Below are positions 13,614 to 15,368 of a DNA stretch of 15,368 nt, one piece after another. Location of the stretch: the NCBI GenBank assembly GCA_036446035.1, contig JAZFSG010000013.1, forward strand, positions 1 to 15,368, in the 5' to 3' direction. The DNA is from CAXMQS01 sp036446035 (GTDB lineage Bacteria; Actinomycetota; Acidimicrobiia; Spongiisociales; JAOTWH01). Made by a program: the position numbers and the translations under genes. Position 1 is the first letter of the stretch. Each line of letters opens with the position of its first letter. The notes under the pieces were generated by a model. That model worked only from the letters and a program-made list of their open reading frames with translations. It did not search any database and was not told the origin of the DNA.

Positions 13614-14417
13614 GTGGCCAATATCTCGCTCACCGTTCTCGGGGCACGCGGCTCAATGCCGGTGTCCGGGGATGACTACGCCCGCTACGGAGGCTCGACC
13701 AGCTCCTTCACCGTCTCCGCGGGGAAGACGCTGCTGCTGGTCGACTGCGGCACGGCACTCGTCAAGGCCGCCGACCTCGACATGAGCCACTGGCCTGTGT
13801 TCATGACCCACTATCACTTCGATCACCTCCAGGGTCTTCAGTTCTTCCGCCCGTTCTATGAGAAGGGCAACAGCTTCACCTTCTACGGCCACCACCCCGA
13901 AGGAATGGACCTCGAGGAGGCCATCGCCAGCACGTTCAAGCCGCCGTTCTTTCCGGTAGCCGTTGAAGACACGAAGTCCACCAAGGAGTACGTCGAACTC
14001 GAAGAGAGCCAGTTGATGGTTGGCGGGATCGAGATCTCGCATGCGCGACTGCACCACCCTCAAGGTGTTGTCGGCTATCGCTTCACCCACGAAGGGAGCT
14101 CGATAGTGCTTGCCTCCGACCACGAGGCCGGGGACCTCGGGGCTGACGCCGCCCTGCGGGAGCTTGCCGATGGCACGGACGTCCTGGTGCACGACGCCCA
14201 GTACACGCCGGAGGATTATGAGCCACACCGCGGCTGGGGCCACAGCACTTGGGAAGATGCCGTAGCGGTAGCAGAGGCCGTGGGAGCGAAGAGCCTGGTG
14301 CTGACGAGCCATGATCCATGGCGCACCGATGACGAGATCGACGCCATAGTCGAGCGTGCTCGGACTCGATTCCCCGACGTGCGGGCGGCGCACGAGGGAA
14401 TGGTCATTACGGCGTGA
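13614..14417 (+). CDS. MBL-fold metallo-hydrolase, cyclic-nucleotide phosphodiesterase-like (267 aa)
   Basis: A metallo-beta-lactamase-fold hydrolase with two-metal site motifs: GARGSMPVSGDDYARYGGSTSS (10-31) opens the fold, VDCGT (43-47), THYHFDH (65-71, the HxHxDH motif), HARLHHPQGVVGYRF, LASDHE with the bridging Asp, VHDAQYTPEDYEPHRGWGHSTWEDA and TSHDPWRTDDEID with the last His. The GARGS...RYGG and GWGHS phrases mark a family usually described as cyclic-nucleotide phosphodiesterase or PhnP-like; no member is known to me with a proven substrate in this exact group. A cyclase gene 354 bp downstream makes a cyclic nucleotide a reasonable guess. The GTG at 13614 is preferred because the N-terminus MANISLTVLGARGS fits the family. 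A longer frame upstream overlaps the divergent ltrA gene. Confidence 0.9.
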   Translation: MANISLTVLGARGSMPVSGDDYARYGGSTSSFTVSAGKTLLLVDCGTALVKAADLDMSHWPVFMTHYHFDHLQGLQFFRPFYEKGNSFTFYGHHPEGMDLEEAIASTFKPPFFPVAVEDTKSTKEYVELEESQLMVGGIEISHARLHHPQGVVGYRFTHEGSSIVLASDHEAGDLGADAALRELADGTDVLVHDAQYTPEDYEPHRGWGHSTWEDAVAVAEAVGAKSLVLTSHDPWRTDDEIDAIVERARTRFPDVRAAHEGMVITA

Positions 14418-14712
14418 CGGCCACCTCTCCGGGTGGCACTTGTTGTGGCGACGGCTCAACCCGTTCGTAGACAATCCCCGTGCCCCGAACATCGCCGACA
14501 TTCTGTTGCGAACGACCGAGACAGGGTCGGTGCTCAACGCCAGGGTGCAGGTGGCGCTCGCCGACTACGTGTTGAACCCCGACGTTGCGGACTTCGGCTT
14601 GCTGCAATGGACGGGACTCGACTCCTTGATCGAGATCGGGTATCGACATGCCAACGAGAGGCTGCAGGCCTGGGCGGACGAGGGACGGGCTGTGCCCACC
14701 GATTCGGGTTAG
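14416..14712 (+). pseudogene. C-terminal remnant of an NTE-type patatin-like phospholipase
   Basis: The frame from 14416 reads DGHLSGWHLLWRRLNPF, APNIADILLRTTETGSVLNAR, ADYVLNPDVADFGLLQW and LIEIGYRHANERL, which fit the last 80-100 residues of the neuropathy-target-esterase group of patatin phospholipases. The catalytic GxSxG and Asp parts, some 200 or more residues, are absent. The only ATG in this frame (14356) lies inside the MBL gene; downstream, TTG codons near 14434 are the only early starts. The similarity begins exactly at the MBL stop codon, which suggests a deletion that joined the MBL gene to the end of a lost patatin gene. Many full NTE proteins of bacteria also carry cyclic-nucleotide-binding domains, so the former gene could have been an effector of the flanking cyclase. 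I rely on remembered family wording, so moderate confidence. Confidence 0.58.
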
Positions 14713-14757
14713 CACAAGGAGCTAGGGGAACCGAGAAACCTCCGCAACGGCCCTGCC

Positions 14758-14763
14758 TAGAGT
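14758..14763 (+). promoter_or_regulatory. Candidate -10 for the cyclase gene (leaderless)
   Basis: TAGAGT lies 8 nt before the ATG at 14772 in the 59-bp gap after the patatin remnant. There is no ribosome binding site, which agrees with a leaderless mRNA. A clear -35 is not seen. Confidence 0.4.
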
Positions 14764-14771
14764 CGACAGAT

Positions 14772-15368
14772 ATGGCAGAGGAACAGACACCTGTGCGCCG
14801 TTCCTTGGCGCCCTACGTTCCCAGCGTCCTCCAGCGCTGGGAGTTGGACGCAGGCTCTGCGATCTCCCAGCAGATCGACGGAACCCTCTGCCTCGTCGAT
14901 ATCTCCGGTTTCACGAAGCTGTCGGAGAGGCTGGCCCGCCTCGGCCGGATCGGAGCGGAGGAGCTAACAGAGCACCTGAACAGCGTGTTCGCTGAAATGC
15001 TCAAGTTGGCATACCAACGTGGGGGAGCCCTGCTCAAGTTCGGCGGCGATGCCTTGCTTCTCGCCTTCAGGGGCGAGAGCCACGCACAGCAAGCTTGCAG
15101 CGCCGCCGTCGAGATGAACGGGGCGCTGAGAGCAAGTGCTCGCCGGCCGACGTCGGTTGGCCGCCTTGGACTGCGCATGTCGGTGGGCGTGCACTCGGGC
15201 GCCATCGACCTATTCCGGGCAGGAGGTTCGCATCACGAGCTCATCATCACCGGTCCGGCAGCCAGCGCCGTCGCGGCTCTCGAACACGAGGCATCTCCTG
15301 GCGAGATCTTGGTTGGGGTGACGACTCAGGCCGCCCTTGCTGCTGGTTCCGCAACCACCAAGAAAGGC
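14772..15368 (+). CDS. Class III adenylate/guanylate cyclase, first domain, resembling soluble adenylyl cyclase C1; runs off the right edge
   Basis: 199 codons are open to the window end. The cyclase domain begins near residue 37 with GTLCLVDISGFTKLSERL, where Asp43 is the first metal-binding Asp. LLKFGGDALLLAF (87-99) supplies the second, Asp93, plus Lys89 in the place that recognises adenine. LRMSVGVHSG and HHELIITGPAASAVAALEHEASPGEILVG complete the domain. In stand-alone cyclases the last block reads GxxVNxAARLE; here Asn is Ser and Arg is Ala, so the transition-state residues are missing. This is the pattern of the C1-like half in tandem cyclases such as mammalian soluble adenylyl cyclase, where the partner half completes the site. 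A second cyclase domain and a large NTPase/TPR region are therefore expected beyond the window. The ATG at 14772 follows TAGAGT by 8 nt. Confidence 0.87.
   Translation, partial: MAEEQTPVRRSLAPYVPSVLQRWELDAGSAISQQIDGTLCLVDISGFTKLSERLARLGRIGAEELTEHLNSVFAEMLKLAYQRGGALLKFGGDALLLAFRGESHAQQACSAAVEMNGALRASARRPTSVGRLGLRMSVGVHSGAIDLFRAGGSHHELIITGPAASAVAALEHEASPGEILVGVTTQAALAAGSATTKKG

Noticed and set aside
14721..14761. CTAGG/CCTAG inverted repeat before the cyclase as a terminator or operator
   Set aside because: Only 5 bp arms separated by about 30 nt and no T-run; too weak to call.

Overview
The window is GC-rich (roughly 60-65% by eye), densely coded DNA with short intergenic gaps, ATGA-type gene overlaps, frequent GTG starts, secreted lipoproteins with Thr/Pro linkers, an LtrA protein and an actinobacterial-type DEAD-box helicase (motif V ARGLH instead of ARGLD). 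Several first-in-unit genes have a TANNNT hexamer 6-8 nt before the start codon and no Shine-Dalgarno sequence, which suggests leaderless transcripts. Together this points to an actinobacterium (Actinomycetota), possibly of the Acidimicrobiia type. That assignment is inference, because no rRNA or tRNA is present. There is no phage, IS element, CRISPR array or integrase.

Layout. (1) 1-5756, minus strand, read right to left: a Fur/Zur-family regulator, a metal ABC-transporter ATPase, three GT4-like glycosyltransferases and the start of metF (methylenetetrahydrofolate reductase, cut by the left edge). The first four genes overlap. (2) 5772-7713, plus strand: a metal-binding lipoprotein (ZnuA/MntA family), its membrane permease (ZnuB family) and a small DUF1992 protein, all joined by 4-bp ATGA overlaps. 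The two units diverge from a 15-bp gap that holds most of a Zur-box-like palindrome, so one regulator probably controls the whole zinc (or manganese) importer and, by read-through, the glycosyltransferases. (3) 7789-11394: a membrane-anchored YceI protein (minus), a DEAD-box RNA helicase (plus), then a heme/cobalamin-type binding lipoprotein and a Thr/Pro-linker lipoprotein (both minus). (4) 11454-12376: a truncated L,D-transpeptidase (YkuD) fragment lacking the catalytic Cys, a 66-residue membrane protein and a GNAT acetyltransferase. (5) 12389-15368: an LtrA-like membrane protein (minus), and then on the plus strand an MBL-fold hydrolase of the type likened to cyclic-nucleotide phosphodiesterases, the C-terminal remnant of an NTE-type patatin phospholipase, and the first domain of a class III adenylate/guanylate cyclase resembling soluble adenylyl cyclase (cut by the right edge).

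The points most worth a second look are the metal-uptake/glycosyltransferase/metF operon, the Zur-box divergent promoter, the possible cyclic-nucleotide locus with an eroded effector gene, the Cys-less YkuD fragment, and two convergent gene pairs that share the palindromic tetramer CTAG as their stop codons. No stretch over 150 bases lacks a gene. I see no wholly new system that the sequence alone would establish.
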